A stretch of DNA of 64,000 nt from Vibrio barjaei (GTDB lineage Bacteria > Pseudomonadota > Gammaproteobacteria > Enterobacterales > Vibrionaceae), in assembly GCF_001639065.2 (NCBI RefSeq), contig NZ_LQXO02000053.1:620001-684000 (forward strand). Direction: 5' to 3'. This document shows positions 53,120 through 62,036 of the stretch, piece by piece; within the stretch, counting starts at the first letter, position 1, and every line of letters starts with the position of its first letter. The notes under the pieces are model-generated. The model was given only the letters and a program-made list of their open reading frames with translations, ran no database searches and had not been told where the DNA came from. A program made the translations under genes and the position numbers.

Positions 53120-53839
53120 CTACTCAAATACAGCGCGATACGAGATTCCTTCCAATCGCTTTCTCAGGCCTTGTGCCGTGCCTTGGTTATCGTCAAAATT
53201 GGAGAGTACGCGCTCTAAATCAAAACCCTCCCCATAATAGGCCTTGTTAAGTTCATCATTTAATGACAGTTGAAACGTATCGATACTGCCACCAAAATAA
53301 AGCCCTTTGTTTTCAGATACCATCATGGCACTGATTCCACTCGTTCCACCAATCACTTTACCACTGACACCTTTACCAATAGTCAGGTCTGCCGTTCCCC
53401 CTAATTTGACTGGTTGATGCTGTAGTGTGGACAGCACATCATTTGAAAGCACAATACCTACGCCACTGAGAGACTGAGCTCCGGCCAAAAGCCCAAACAT
53501 AAAGCTGTTGAAATTGATAAAAACAGGCTGACTCCAATGGTGTGCTTGTCTGGTCATTAATATGCCCTGACCTCTCTGCATGCCTAGTAAAAAACCGCCT
53601 TGTCCACCGGAAGGGAAAATCACGATGGCTTTAGCAACACCAGTGAGATTTTTAACCGAGTCCCAATGAGATGTTGAGTCGAACTGGTCAATTATCTCGG
53701 CAGAATCAACAATGATAGCGTGAGCTTGGCGAAAAGATTGACTATCTGATGATTCAATAGCATACGCCTCGGCCGGTATCACCAAAACTAACAGGACGAA
53801 GGAAAGTAACACTGTTCGAGTGCGATGAGTTAACGACAT
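53120..53839 (-). CDS. SYLF/YSC84-domain exported protein
   Basis: 239 residues from the ATG at 53839. An N-terminal hydrophobic segment (TVLLSFVLLVLVIPAEAYA) serves as signal peptide. The SYLF lipid-binding domain follows (about 60-230): VAKAIVIFPSGGQGGFLLGMQRGQG, FMFGLLAGAQSLSGVGIVLS and MVSENKGLYFGGSID. Bacterial members are exported and poorly characterised. An ORF extension to 53881 is unlikely to be used. Confidence 0.82.
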   Translation of the reverse strand: MSLTHRTRTVLLSFVLLVLVIPAEAYAIESSDSQSFRQAHAIIVDSAEIIDQFDSTSHWDSVKNLTGVAKAIVIFPSGGQGGFLLGMQRGQGILMTRQAHHWSQPVFINFNSFMFGLLAGAQSLSGVGIVLSNDVLSTLQHQPVKLGGTADLTIGKGVSGKVIGGTSGISAMMVSENKGLYFGGSIDTFQLSLNDELNKAYYGEGFDLERVLSNFDDNQGTAQGLRKRLEGISYRAVFE

Positions 53840-53878
53840 ATAAGCAAACCCAAGTAGAAGTATGGATGAGAATTGTAG

Positions 53879-53908
53879 CAAAAAAAGGTGACACCAATGG
53901 CGTCACCT
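53879..53908 (-). terminator. Terminator of the methyltransferase gene
   Basis: AGGTGAC (53886-53892) and GTCACCT (53902-53908) form a 7-bp core stem, extendable with CC/GG pairs. The A run at 53879-53885 is a T tract on the minus strand, 29 bp after the methyltransferase stop. Confidence 0.8.
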
Positions 53909-53936
53909 ATTAAAAATTCAGATACGTTAAATATAA

Positions 53937-54518
53937 TTACTTGTGAGCGACTGCCATCAGCACTTTTCGTACACCTTTGCCCGTGTCGATCTCAAATGGT
54001 GTCGTAACGTCAACTTTATCAAAGCCGGCATTAAGCAATGTGTCTTTTGCTCGTTTCAGTGTCAAACCATAATCTTGGTCGTCTGTCTCTGTCACCCAAT
54101 CCCAATGAACAAATAAACCGTATTCATCAAGCAGCGTGTAAATGATATTAACCGTTTCTTGAAGGTTATCTAAAAAGCCGCATACCGAAGACGCGACGAC
54201 CAGATCAAACTGATTACGAAACGCTGGATGCTGAGCAACCAAACCGCGAGTTAAAAGGTCAACAACCGGCTCAACATTTTCCAAGCCTTTCTTGTCTAAC
54301 TCTTCGATCATCGCCTCAGAGCCATCCAATGCAACAATTTCTTTGGTCTCAGGAGACATCAGTTGGCTTAATAGACCCGTTCCACAGCCAAAATCTAATA
54401 CCGATTTACGCTTAAGTGACGTGAGTTCAGTTAACTCTTTGAAGCAGGCTTGAGCAAAGGTTGCCGTTGCTTCGTTGTTTTCCCATGTCGCGGCGTACTC
54501 ATCCCACTCGTTAGACAT
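53937..54518 (-). CDS. Class I SAM-dependent methyltransferase
   Basis: 193 residues. SAM motif I is VLDFGCGTGLLSQL (near residue 39) with acidic motif II EIVALDGSEAMIEEL; motif post-I and FDLVVASSVCGFL follow. No substrate-specific domain is seen. It could methylate a small molecule or a macromolecule. Divergent from the LysR regulator gene by 174 bp, which may regulate it. Confidence 0.88.
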   Translation of the reverse strand: MSNEWDEYAATWENNEATATFAQACFKELTELTSLKRKSVLDFGCGTGLLSQLMSPETKEIVALDGSEAMIEELDKKGLENVEPVVDLLTRGLVAQHPAFRNQFDLVVASSVCGFLDNLQETVNIIYTLLDEYGLFVHWDWVTETDDQDYGLTLKRAKDTLLNAGFDKVDVTTPFEIDTGKGVRKVLMAVAHK

Positions 54519-54692
54519 AGTTCACTCCATTATTTCTACTAGTACCACGATATCTCAGGCACCAAACTTTAATCCTTAATAACTAGGCATAGATTAAACC
54601 AGAACACCAATCAATTCCTAGTGTTATCTTCGTATTCTTTGGCACACATGCTATGATTTTTGTTCCGTTAAGTAACAGGTAGTTTCACCGCT

Positions 54693-55577
54693 ATGTCGAT
54701 AAATCTTTCTCAAATAGAGGCATTTTGTGCAGTGGCAGACACTGGTTCAGTCTCTGAGGCTGCAAGAGTTCTAGACTGCAACAGAACTAAACTTAGCATG
54801 GCAATCAAAGCACTAGAGAAAGATCTCGATACCGAACTGTTTGTGCGTACGGGCAACAACGTCTCTTTGTCTGAGACGGGTAAAGCGATCTACAAAGACT
54901 GTGAGAATTTACTGATTACTTCGGCGCGTATTCGTCAGACCTGCGCTCAAGTCTCCGGTGATTTTGCCACCGAGTTGCGCATTGCGCACGATGACTCCAT
55001 ACCAGATACCTTGTGGCGTGACCTCTCAATCCACTTAAATCAGCAATTCCCCGCCATCTCTTTCAATGTGGTTCTGGTTTCTTCAGGAGACCTAGCCGAC
55101 ATTGTTGAGAAGAAACAGGTAGATTTCGCATTTGGTGTTGATTTCGAGCGCGTTGAAAACCCTCGTTTGGCCTATCAGCCATTGGGTAAAATCCGCATGA
55201 TGTCAGTATGTCGTTCCGATAATAAGCTTTCCAAACTGCCTCGAGTCTCTGATGAAGTTCTACGCGACTCTATGCAGGTTTCCCTCGCTTACCTCAATCA
55301 TCGCGATAACCCAGAACTATTGCCTTTCTCACTAAAGTACATTGGATTTTCTAGTTTTGAATTTATGTTGAAAACGATTCTATCCGAGGGAGCTTGGGGT
55401 GTACTACCAGAGCCACTGATAAGACAACATCTAAGAGAACAAGAGCTCTCTGTCATCAAACACACTTATGGTCTAACACAAGAAGATTATTGCATGTTCA
55501 CTTCAGCAGGTATGTCCGAACATCCAGCGATGATTTGGCTAGCTGACCAAGTCAGTGACTACTTGTTTGCTTTCTAA
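54693..55577 (+). CDS. LysR-family transcriptional regulator
   Basis: 294 residues. N-terminal LysR winged helix (FCAVADTGSVSEAARVLDCNRTKLSMAIKALE, residues 9-40) and a substrate-binding domain (about 90-290). It begins 174 bp from the divergent methyltransferase and 177 bp before a CDF-like gene. Which one it controls, and its inducer, cannot be determined. Confidence 0.92.
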   Translation: MSINLSQIEAFCAVADTGSVSEAARVLDCNRTKLSMAIKALEKDLDTELFVRTGNNVSLSETGKAIYKDCENLLITSARIRQTCAQVSGDFATELRIAHDDSIPDTLWRDLSIHLNQQFPAISFNVVLVSSGDLADIVEKKQVDFAFGVDFERVENPRLAYQPLGKIRMMSVCRSDNKLSKLPRVSDEVLRDSMQVSLAYLNHRDNPELLPFSLKYIGFSSFEFMLKTILSEGAWGVLPEPLIRQHLREQELSVIKHTYGLTQEDYCMFTSAGMSEHPAMIWLADQVSDYLFAF

Positions 55578-55753
55578 ACTGGGCACCATCAGTGAGTGTC
55601 AATAATTTTGTCACAAAAACATATCCTAATACATTGATTTTCATGAAATTAATTCACACCATCAGATTTCCTAGTCATATTTAGCAAACTTTTGTTTGAA
55701 AGATAACCAACCTAGCTCAACAATGGATACAGATTTTAAAGAAGGTAAATCGT

Positions 55754-56434
55754 ATGTATCCCAATAAACCACATAATGAGTCAAAAACTCTGACAGTATC
55801 AGCCATTATTGCAACGGGCTTTGCTATCGCAGGACTTGTTGTCGGTGTGGTAATGGGCTCGTTAGTCATCGCTTTTGATGGTGTGTATTCATTAGTCAGC
55901 CTGCTGTTAACTTTATTGTCGCTGGTTGCTGCGACACAGTTGAAAAAGCCAAACAGTACGCTCGCTAAATACGGCCGTACAACCGTTGAAGGTGCCGTGA
56001 TCGCCATTAAAGCTTCTGTGATTCTACTTATTGTATTGGCGTCGTTATATTCTGCAGTAATAGCAATACTTGGTGGTGGCCGCCCTGTAGATACGTCTAT
56101 TGCAACCATATTTGGGCTGTTTAACGTTATCGGCTGTGCACTTTCATGGTGGTACATCGCTAAGAAAAACGTAGCTCTGAACTCAAATCTTATTGATGCT
56201 GAAACAAAACAATGGCAAATGGACACTATGTTAAGTGTCGCCGTAATGACGGGCTTCATTGCAGCTTGGGTACTAGAGCAATCGCCATTAGCCACATACA
56301 GCGTCTATGCTGACCCAGTGATGATGATTTTGATCTCAGCGTATTTTATTAAGGTGCCTGCCGTCATGTTAAAGGACGCATGTGAACAGCTTTCGAGCCC
56401 ACAAAGTAAGCAAGTATCGGCGTCTAACGCTTAA
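55754..56434 (+). CDS. CDF-like cation efflux protein, short form
   Basis: 226 residues, about six membrane segments in the arrangement of the cation diffusion facilitator (SLVIAFDGVYSLVSLLLTLL, then QMDTMLSVAVMTGFIAAWVL). One of the two conserved Asp positions of each metal site appears to remain (DGVYS, QMDTM), but the site is not complete. The usual C-terminal cytoplasmic regulatory domain (about 80 residues) is missing. The substrate ion is unknown, and function as a metal pump is an inference. Confidence 0.75.
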   Translation: MYPNKPHNESKTLTVSAIIATGFAIAGLVVGVVMGSLVIAFDGVYSLVSLLLTLLSLVAATQLKKPNSTLAKYGRTTVEGAVIAIKASVILLIVLASLYSAVIAILGGGRPVDTSIATIFGLFNVIGCALSWWYIAKKNVALNSNLIDAETKQWQMDTMLSVAVMTGFIAAWVLEQSPLATYSVYADPVMMILISAYFIKVPAVMLKDACEQLSSPQSKQVSASNA

Positions 56435-56456
56435 CCAAAATTCAATAAGACTTCAT

Positions 56457-57371
56457 TTAAGCCGGAACATCTTCATGCTCTGGCTTTTCTTTTGTGGCCC
56501 AATAACACACAAGTGACCCTATCGTTACCAATGCCACGCCTTGCCAAAATGAAGCGCCTAAAGCAACCGATAAATAGAATGAAGAGAAGATCGTCGAAAA
56601 TACTGGCGTAAAGTAAGAGAAGGTCGCAAGAAGCACCATATTTCCGCCAATGATAGCTTGATTCCACAGTGCATAACCCGCTCCCATGACCACTCCTGAT
56701 ATCAATAATGTTGATACAGACGAGAGCGTAAATGTCATTCCACTTTCAGAGCTGAATCCATATTGAATCCACAGGGTGATGGCTGTCGCGGCAAAAAATA
56801 ATACTATGGCATTCTTCCCATTACTCATTTTCGGAGTGATATTACAGTAAAATGCCCAAATAAACGCCGCACTAAATGCCATAAAATAGGTAATCGGATT
56901 CGTCGCAATATTTGCTGCAAGTACAGACAACGCTAAACCAGAGTCCCCCGAAATACACCATGCGACGCCAACAAATGCCACCAATACACTCGGATACACC
57001 AGAGCACTGACTTTGCGTTTAGTCGATACAACGGCAAGCAATACCGTTAGGGCTGGCCACAGATAGTTGATCACCGCCATTTCCATCGCTTGATGACGGT
57101 CATTTGCCATTCCTAGCGCGAGAGCCAAGAAGATTTCGTAACTTACAAAGAGTGCTCCACCTAGTAAAAGATACTTGCGATTGAAGTCTGAAAGCTTAGG
57201 AATTCCCATCACCATAGCAAGTGAAATAGTACTCACAGTGTACAACATCGCTGCTCCACCAATTGGCCCAAACAACTCAGCAATATTACGAGTCAATGCC
57301 ATTAATGTGCTCCACAATAATATTGCAGCAACTCCAAATAGCGTGTATTTGTTTGAACCAAGTCCAGCCAT
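56457..57371 (-). CDS. yddG: Aromatic amino-acid exporter YddG (EamA/DMT family)
   Basis: 304 residues, ten membrane segments from two EamA repeats (GVAAILLWSTLMALTRNIAELFGPIGGA, then a second repeat from about residue 150). This start, with SRN-like ALTRNIAELFGP, matches YddG. It exports aromatic amino acids and related compounds from the cytoplasm. Convergent with the CDF-like gene, with only 22 bp between the two stops. Confidence 0.85.
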   Translation of the reverse strand: MAGLGSNKYTLFGVAAILLWSTLMALTRNIAELFGPIGGAAMLYTVSTISLAMVMGIPKLSDFNRKYLLLGGALFVSYEIFLALALGMANDRHQAMEMAVINYLWPALTVLLAVVSTKRKVSALVYPSVLVAFVGVAWCISGDSGLALSVLAANIATNPITYFMAFSAAFIWAFYCNITPKMSNGKNAIVLFFAATAITLWIQYGFSSESGMTFTLSSVSTLLISGVVMGAGYALWNQAIIGGNMVLLATFSYFTPVFSTIFSSFYLSVALGASFWQGVALVTIGSLVCYWATKEKPEHEDVPA

Positions 57372-57577
57372 AATCTCTCCTTAAATAATGGCAGCTAATT
57401 TTATATAAACTGATATCAGCAATTACTATGCAACTATGTGGGTTTCTATTAACCTTAGATTAAGCAAGTGTGAAAAATATCAGTCAAAAGCCTGAGGATA
57501 CAGTGCATTTGCCAATGGAAGTGGCTAAACTCGCTCTGCATTTTTAGGAAATCACAATTTAAAGTAACACTTTAACT

Positions 57578-59110
57578 ATGCTCAATTTTTTGTCTATAAA
57601 AAACCTGTTTTCTGTTTTACTGATTATTGTCTTAAGTGGATGTGTATCATCAAGCATTGATCCATCGAGGTACGAAAAAAAACCGTCCTATACAATCATC
57701 AATGACACACCAACACGCCTGGACGACTATTTTTCGCGGGAAGTCGCTTCACATTCATTGACCACAGAAACGGGGTTCTACCCGCTAGACAAAGGTCATG
57801 ACGCATTGCTTGCTCGTCTAGCCATCATTGAAACAGCACAATCCAGCATTGATGTTCAATACTATATTTTCCGTGATGACGAAGCCGGCAACTTAATTGC
57901 TTGGCGTCTATTCGAAGCAGCAGAACGGGGAGTTAGAGTTAGGTTGCTACTGGATGACATGCAAAAGTACAACGACAGTGATCTAGTGCGCTTTAGCAGT
58001 CATCCAAATATCGAAGTACGTATGTTCAATCCGCATCACTTACGCTCGGCTCGTGGCATCGCGATGCTTAGTGATTTTGAGCGACTCAACCACCGCATGC
58101 ACAATAAGTCACTGACCGTAGATGGTGTGGTTTCCATTGTTGGTGGAAGAAACGTTGGCAACGAATACTACTCCATAGAATCAACAGTCGAGTTCGCCGA
58201 TCTAGACCTACTTATGGTTGGGAAATCAGTTCGACAGGTAAATCGCCAATTTGATCTCTATTGGAATAGCGATTACAGCGTCCCTATTGAATGGATAACA
58301 CCTCAGATGGAACACTACACTGACGCAGATGTAGAAACTTGGGTTAAAAGTCTAGGGTTAGAAGCGAAGTTCTCAGGCGGTGTTTATGACTTTGCTAAGC
58401 TGCCTCTTTATACCGATCTAATCAATGGAACCATTGATTTGTATTGGGGAGAAAGCGACTTGTTGTATGACCTACCAAATAAACCGGATAGCAAACAAAG
58501 TACCTTAATCGATAGCTTGGGCGCCGTATTAGATGAAGGAGAAACTTCTTTAGTATTCATTTCACCTTACTTCGTTCCCACAGAGCGCGGGACCCAAGAG
58601 TTGGTCAATGCCGTCAAAGATGGCCTGGAAGTCGTCATTATAACAAACTCTTTGGCTTCCAATGATGTATTTGCCGTTCATGGTTGGTACGCCAAATACC
58701 GTAAAGATTTAGTGGAAGGCGGCGTGCAGCTATGGGAAGTAAAATCTCATGCAGAAATCAAGAAGAACTGGAGCCTGACAGGAAGTAGCCGTTCAAGCCT
58801 GCACACCAAGGCCATGGTTATCGACAAAACCAAGATCTTTGTAGGCTCAATGAACTTGGACCCACGTTCCGCGCACTTGAATACGGAAATGGGCGTCGTT
58901 GTTGAACAGCCAGAATACGCACAAAAAGTCTATGATGAAATTATGCGAGAAATACCCACTACTGCGTATGAGATTGCCATCAAAGATGGTGATGTGGTTT
59001 GGATAGATCATTCAACAGGCAATACACTCACCTCTGAACCTGATGCCAGTGTCTGGCGCAAAATGGGCGCTTGGTTCAGTGGCATACTACCCATTGAAGA
59101 ACAGCTCTAA
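57578..59110 (+). CDS. Phospholipase D-family lipoprotein (cardiolipin synthase C-like)
   Basis: 510 residues with lipoprotein signal LSVLLIIVLSGC-type sequence (LSGC, lipidated Cys22). Two HxK(x)4D motifs are complete: HNKSLTVD from H175, K177, D182 with GGRN, and HTKAMVID from H409, K411, D416 with GSMN. The pair forms the phosphatidyl-transferase site used by PLD and ClsC-type enzymes. It could make or remodel cardiolipin at the envelope, or act on another phosphodiester. A leading Ser after the Cys (CVSSS) fits outer-membrane sorting. Confidence 0.88.
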   Translation: MLNFLSIKNLFSVLLIIVLSGCVSSSIDPSRYEKKPSYTIINDTPTRLDDYFSREVASHSLTTETGFYPLDKGHDALLARLAIIETAQSSIDVQYYIFRDDEAGNLIAWRLFEAAERGVRVRLLLDDMQKYNDSDLVRFSSHPNIEVRMFNPHHLRSARGIAMLSDFERLNHRMHNKSLTVDGVVSIVGGRNVGNEYYSIESTVEFADLDLLMVGKSVRQVNRQFDLYWNSDYSVPIEWITPQMEHYTDADVETWVKSLGLEAKFSGGVYDFAKLPLYTDLINGTIDLYWGESDLLYDLPNKPDSKQSTLIDSLGAVLDEGETSLVFISPYFVPTERGTQELVNAVKDGLEVVIITNSLASNDVFAVHGWYAKYRKDLVEGGVQLWEVKSHAEIKKNWSLTGSSRSSLHTKAMVIDKTKIFVGSMNLDPRSAHLNTEMGVVVEQPEYAQKVYDEIMREIPTTAYEIAIKDGDVVWIDHSTGNTLTSEPDASVWRKMGAWFSGILPIEEQL

Positions 59111-59127
59111 TGGATGGGATAAAAACT

Positions 59128-59155
59128 AAAAAAGGTAGCCTTGGCTACCTTTTTT
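59128..59155 (+). terminator. Terminator of the phospholipase D gene
   Basis: AAAAAAGGTAGCC (59128-59140) and GGCTACCTTTTTT (59143-59155) form a 13-bp stem with a two-base loop, 18 bp after the stop codon. It is also close to the end of the small minus-strand gene at 59173. Confidence 0.92.
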
Positions 59156-59172
59156 CTCAATCTTGAAAGTGA

Positions 59173-59325
59173 TTATGCTTTCTTAAGATCACGTGCTGGG
59201 TAAGTTAGAGACATGCCGTCTACTTTAACGTGAACGTAGTAGCCACCACTGCTCAAACCAGTAACAACCATCTGACCTAGATCGATACCTTTTGTTGCAA
59301 CAACAACATCATCAATAGCAAACAT
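59173..59325 (-). CDS. 50-residue conserved-looking small protein
   Basis: An ORF of 51 codons on the minus strand from ATG 59325 to TAA 59173, too short for a 60-residue cut-off. AAGGG lies 6 bases before the ATG. The product begins MFAIDDVVVATKGIDLGQMV and ends PARDLKKA; it has a regular beta-strand pattern (VVVTGLSSGGYYVHVKVDG) that could form a small barrel, with no signal peptide. The two flanking terminators and a good ribosome-binding site make it a real gene. No function is known to me. Confidence 0.65.
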   Translation of the reverse strand: MFAIDDVVVATKGIDLGQMVVTGLSSGGYYVHVKVDGMSLTYPARDLKKA

Positions 59326-59450
59326 TTTGAACCCTTAATTGGAAATAAGATTAACAGCAATCTTTCGGGCGCTATTGAAGCAAAGTTGATGCGTTTGAAC
59401 TAATCTGATTTTTTGTCGTTTGGACAAGATTATTTTGTTGTGATAGACAT

Positions 59451-59479
59451 AAAAAACCACCGCTTCAGCGGTGGTTTTT
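59451..59479 (-). terminator. Terminator of the ureohydrolase gene
   Basis: AAAAAACCACCGC (59451-59463) and GCGGTGGTTTTT (59468-59479) form a 12-bp GC-rich stem with a TTCA loop. The A run is a T tract on the minus strand, 20 bp after the stop codon at 59499. Confidence 0.92.
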
Positions 59480-59498
59480 ACTATTCATAATCAGTATT

Positions 59499-60650
59499 TT
59501 ACAGTGACACTGAACCAAATGCTTGATGCCAAACCGTGTGGCGATTCTCACCACCGTTTTCTTTCTTACGCTCTTCAGCTAACCAGCATAGAAGTTCCCA
59601 ACCAAAGCCGGCAGCAATGATGCCATCTTTGTCAGTTGGATCCGTATCTGGCGTGTATTCTGCAATATCTGCTCCCACCAAACGTACTTTGCCGGATGCC
59701 TTTACTTTACGAATAATATCGTAAACTTGCAGGTGAGTAAGGCCGAACGGATCTGGGCTCGAGTTTGAACGACAGAATGCAGTATCCAGTGCATCAAGGT
59801 CAAAGGTAAAGTATACCGGACCACCATCACCACAAAGCTCGATGATCTTATCCGCAACTGCATCTACACCTTGCTCGTACACTTCATTGGTGGTGAAGCC
59901 TGTAGTACCAAATGCGATATGGTTACCTTTTACTAGAGCCGTTTGACGACCACGCATACCAATTTGTACCGTACGCTCTGGGTCCGCTAAACCTTCAGAG
60001 TAAAGCTTTGGTAACCAGTGACCTGATGTGTACGGGTAATCAAAGTCTGCACGTGTCGACAAATCGTAGTGTGCATCGAAGTGAATCACTCGCAAAGGAC
60101 CATACTTCTCGCCAAGTGCACGCATCGTTGGATATGGAATTGTGTGGTCACCACCAAAAATCAGTGGCGTACAGTCTTTTTCGACCACCATGTGGTGTAG
60201 AAGCTCGGTTAACTGCTCGACTTCTGCTTTTAGTTCAAATTGACCTAAGCTGTCCCAGTTACCATAGTCAGAAACGCGGCACCATTCGAATGGAATTTCA
60301 CCGTTATCACCAACCGTTCCCATCCCCATTTTACTCAGGTGACGTAGACGCTGTGGTGCGAACTTGTGAGAAGAACCAGTTGGAGAGCATTTCTCAATAC
60401 CCATTCCGTAGATAACAACATCAGTGTTATCCAAATCTTGCGAGAACGGCGCTTGATAGAAGCCTAGGTAATCTTTATTGATGAAACTCATCTGCTCGAT
60501 ACCTTTGCCACCACCTTGCTCTTTAACACGAGCTAAGTAAGCCGCTACTTCAGGATCAAGGTTATCTGCTGCCGATACGTTTTCCCAAATATGTTTATAT
60601 TTAGCAACTTTCTCTGGGTCAATTGCTGGCCACTTCTTAACATTAGACAT
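59499..60650 (-). CDS. Agmatinase/arginase-family ureohydrolase
   Basis: 383 residues from the ATG at 60650, longer than SpeB (308) because of an N-terminal extension of about 75 residues (KWPAIDPEKVAKYKHIWENV). Mn-site motifs are intact: FGGDHTIPYP, HFDAHYDLS and TFDLDALD. It hydrolyses a guanidino compound to urea, but the substrate is open: agmatine, arginine, guanidinobutyrate or another. It is not adjacent to SpeA/SpeB. The next gene upstream, malY-like, is on the same strand but is separated by 155 bp with palindromes. Confidence 0.87.
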   Translation of the reverse strand: MSNVKKWPAIDPEKVAKYKHIWENVSAADNLDPEVAAYLARVKEQGGGKGIEQMSFINKDYLGFYQAPFSQDLDNTDVVIYGMGIEKCSPTGSSHKFAPQRLRHLSKMGMGTVGDNGEIPFEWCRVSDYGNWDSLGQFELKAEVEQLTELLHHMVVEKDCTPLIFGGDHTIPYPTMRALGEKYGPLRVIHFDAHYDLSTRADFDYPYTSGHWLPKLYSEGLADPERTVQIGMRGRQTALVKGNHIAFGTTGFTTNEVYEQGVDAVADKIIELCGDGGPVYFTFDLDALDTAFCRSNSSPDPFGLTHLQVYDIIRKVKASGKVRLVGADIAEYTPDTDPTDKDGIIAAGFGWELLCWLAEERKKENGGENRHTVWHQAFGSVSL

Positions 60651-60725
60651 GGTATTGCCTCTCATTTCTGTTGAACATCATCACTTTAGCGACTCTGTTA
60701 TGGCAAAACCAGTAGCAAGGGGTAT

Positions 60726-60768
60726 GTTACTTAAGTAACCCTGACACGTCGTCTGGGATCAGGGTTAC
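60726..60768. repeat. Overlapping palindromes between the ureohydrolase and malY genes
   Basis: GTTACTTAAGTAAC (60726-60739) is a perfect 14-bp palindrome. It overlaps a 10-bp inverted repeat, GTAACCCTGA (60735-60744) and TCAGGGTTAC (60759-60768), with a 14-base loop. On the minus strand this lies after malY and before the ureohydrolase start. The two structures are mutually exclusive, which would suit a terminator/antiterminator or an operator. No T run is seen. Confidence 0.55.
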
Positions 60769-60805
60769 CAATAGTAAGTTGCACCACCATTTTCTTGATG
60801 TCAGG

Positions 60806-61969
60806 CTAAGCGAATACTCGCTGTAGTCGCTCAATGGCTTCTACCACTCGCGCTCTCGGTGTTGCTAGATTAAATCGCAAAAACTGTTCACCACCCGTAC
60901 CGAATGACGAGCCATGGTTCGCAGCAATTTTGGCCTCACTCTGGACTTTTTCAATCACTTGATCAGGGGTTAAACCTGTACCTGAAAAGTCTACCCACGA
61001 TAAATACGTCGCTTGCAAAGTCATAGATTGCAATCCATCGATCGCATTAATCGCATCATCAAAGAGACGACGGTTCTCATCCAAGTATTCCACCAGCGCT
61101 TCTAACCATGCTTCACCCTGTTCATAAGCGGCCGTTGCCATCAGCATACCGATACGATTGGGTCCAATGCCCGCAGCATTAAGAACACTCGCATACTGAG
61201 CTCGCAGCGTTTCATTTGGGATGATGGCGGCACCGGTCAAAGCGGAGGCAATGTTGAATGTCTTGGTTGTCGCCGCAAGGATGACCATATTCTGTTCATG
61301 TTTAGGAGCTGCGAGTGTTGCCACAATGTGCTTATTAGGAGGGAAAACCAGATCATGATGAATTTCATCCACCACTAATACCAAGTCATGTTGATCACAA
61401 AAATCGGCTACCTCACGGATTTCATCGGCACTCCAAACACGGCCGCCGGGATTATGCGGGGAACATAAGATAACCATCTTTTCTCGCCCATTAAGATTAG
61501 CCGCTAAAGCTGGTAGATCCATTTTGTAGTGACCGTCTTCCTGTACTAGAGGACTCTCTACCACAACACGCTTATTGGCATTGATAACGCGCGAGAAAGC
61601 ATGATAGACCGGAGTAAACAAAATAACGCCATCACCAGGCTCACTATACGCCTGAACACAGAGTGCCGTACCTTGCACCAATCCTGCACAGGTTACTATC
61701 CACTCGGACTCAACATTCCACTGGTGTCGCTTGCTCATCCAATCAATAACGGCAGTTTTATAACGACAGTCATCACCATAGTAACCATTAACCCCGTTGT
61801 CCGCAGCTTCGATTAAAGCCTGATTGACGGCAGGCGGAGCTTTAAAATCCATATCTGCGACCCACATGGGTAGCCCTTCATCAGGAGAAACACCAAAACT
61901 GCTCTCCATCTCATCCCATTTAGCCGAATTGGTACCTCTACGCTCTACAATCTCATCGAAGTCAAACAT
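60806..61969 (-). CDS. MalY/PatB-family PLP aminotransferase (cystathionine beta-lyase-like)
   Basis: 387 residues of fold-type I PLP enzymes. The PLP lysine is in ATTKTFNIASAL, and the segments ADMDFKAPPAVNQAL, SPHNPGGRVWSADE, VDEIHHDLVF are typical of MalY/PatB. These enzymes cleave cystathionine or cysteine-like C-S bonds, and MalY also represses the maltose activator. The exact substrate is unknown. Stand-alone gene, followed by the palindromes described above. Confidence 0.88.
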   Translation of the reverse strand: MFDFDEIVERRGTNSAKWDEMESSFGVSPDEGLPMWVADMDFKAPPAVNQALIEAADNGVNGYYGDDCRYKTAVIDWMSKRHQWNVESEWIVTCAGLVQGTALCVQAYSEPGDGVILFTPVYHAFSRVINANKRVVVESPLVQEDGHYKMDLPALAANLNGREKMVILCSPHNPGGRVWSADEIREVADFCDQHDLVLVVDEIHHDLVFPPNKHIVATLAAPKHEQNMVILAATTKTFNIASALTGAAIIPNETLRAQYASVLNAAGIGPNRIGMLMATAAYEQGEAWLEALVEYLDENRRLFDDAINAIDGLQSMTLQATYLSWVDFSGTGLTPDQVIEKVQSEAKIAANHGSSFGTGGEQFLRFNLATPRARVVEAIERLQRVFA

Positions 61970-62036
61970 CGCTTATTTCACCGTCTATATCGTTGGAAAA
62001 ACAGTTTAACTTGTTGATATTCGGCGAACCAGAGGG

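Noticed and set aside
55717..56295. A 192-residue minus-strand frame over the CDF-like gene
   Set aside because: It is antisense to a membrane-protein gene with a normal start and its sequence (Thr/Ser/Ile-rich) is what complementing membrane codons produces.
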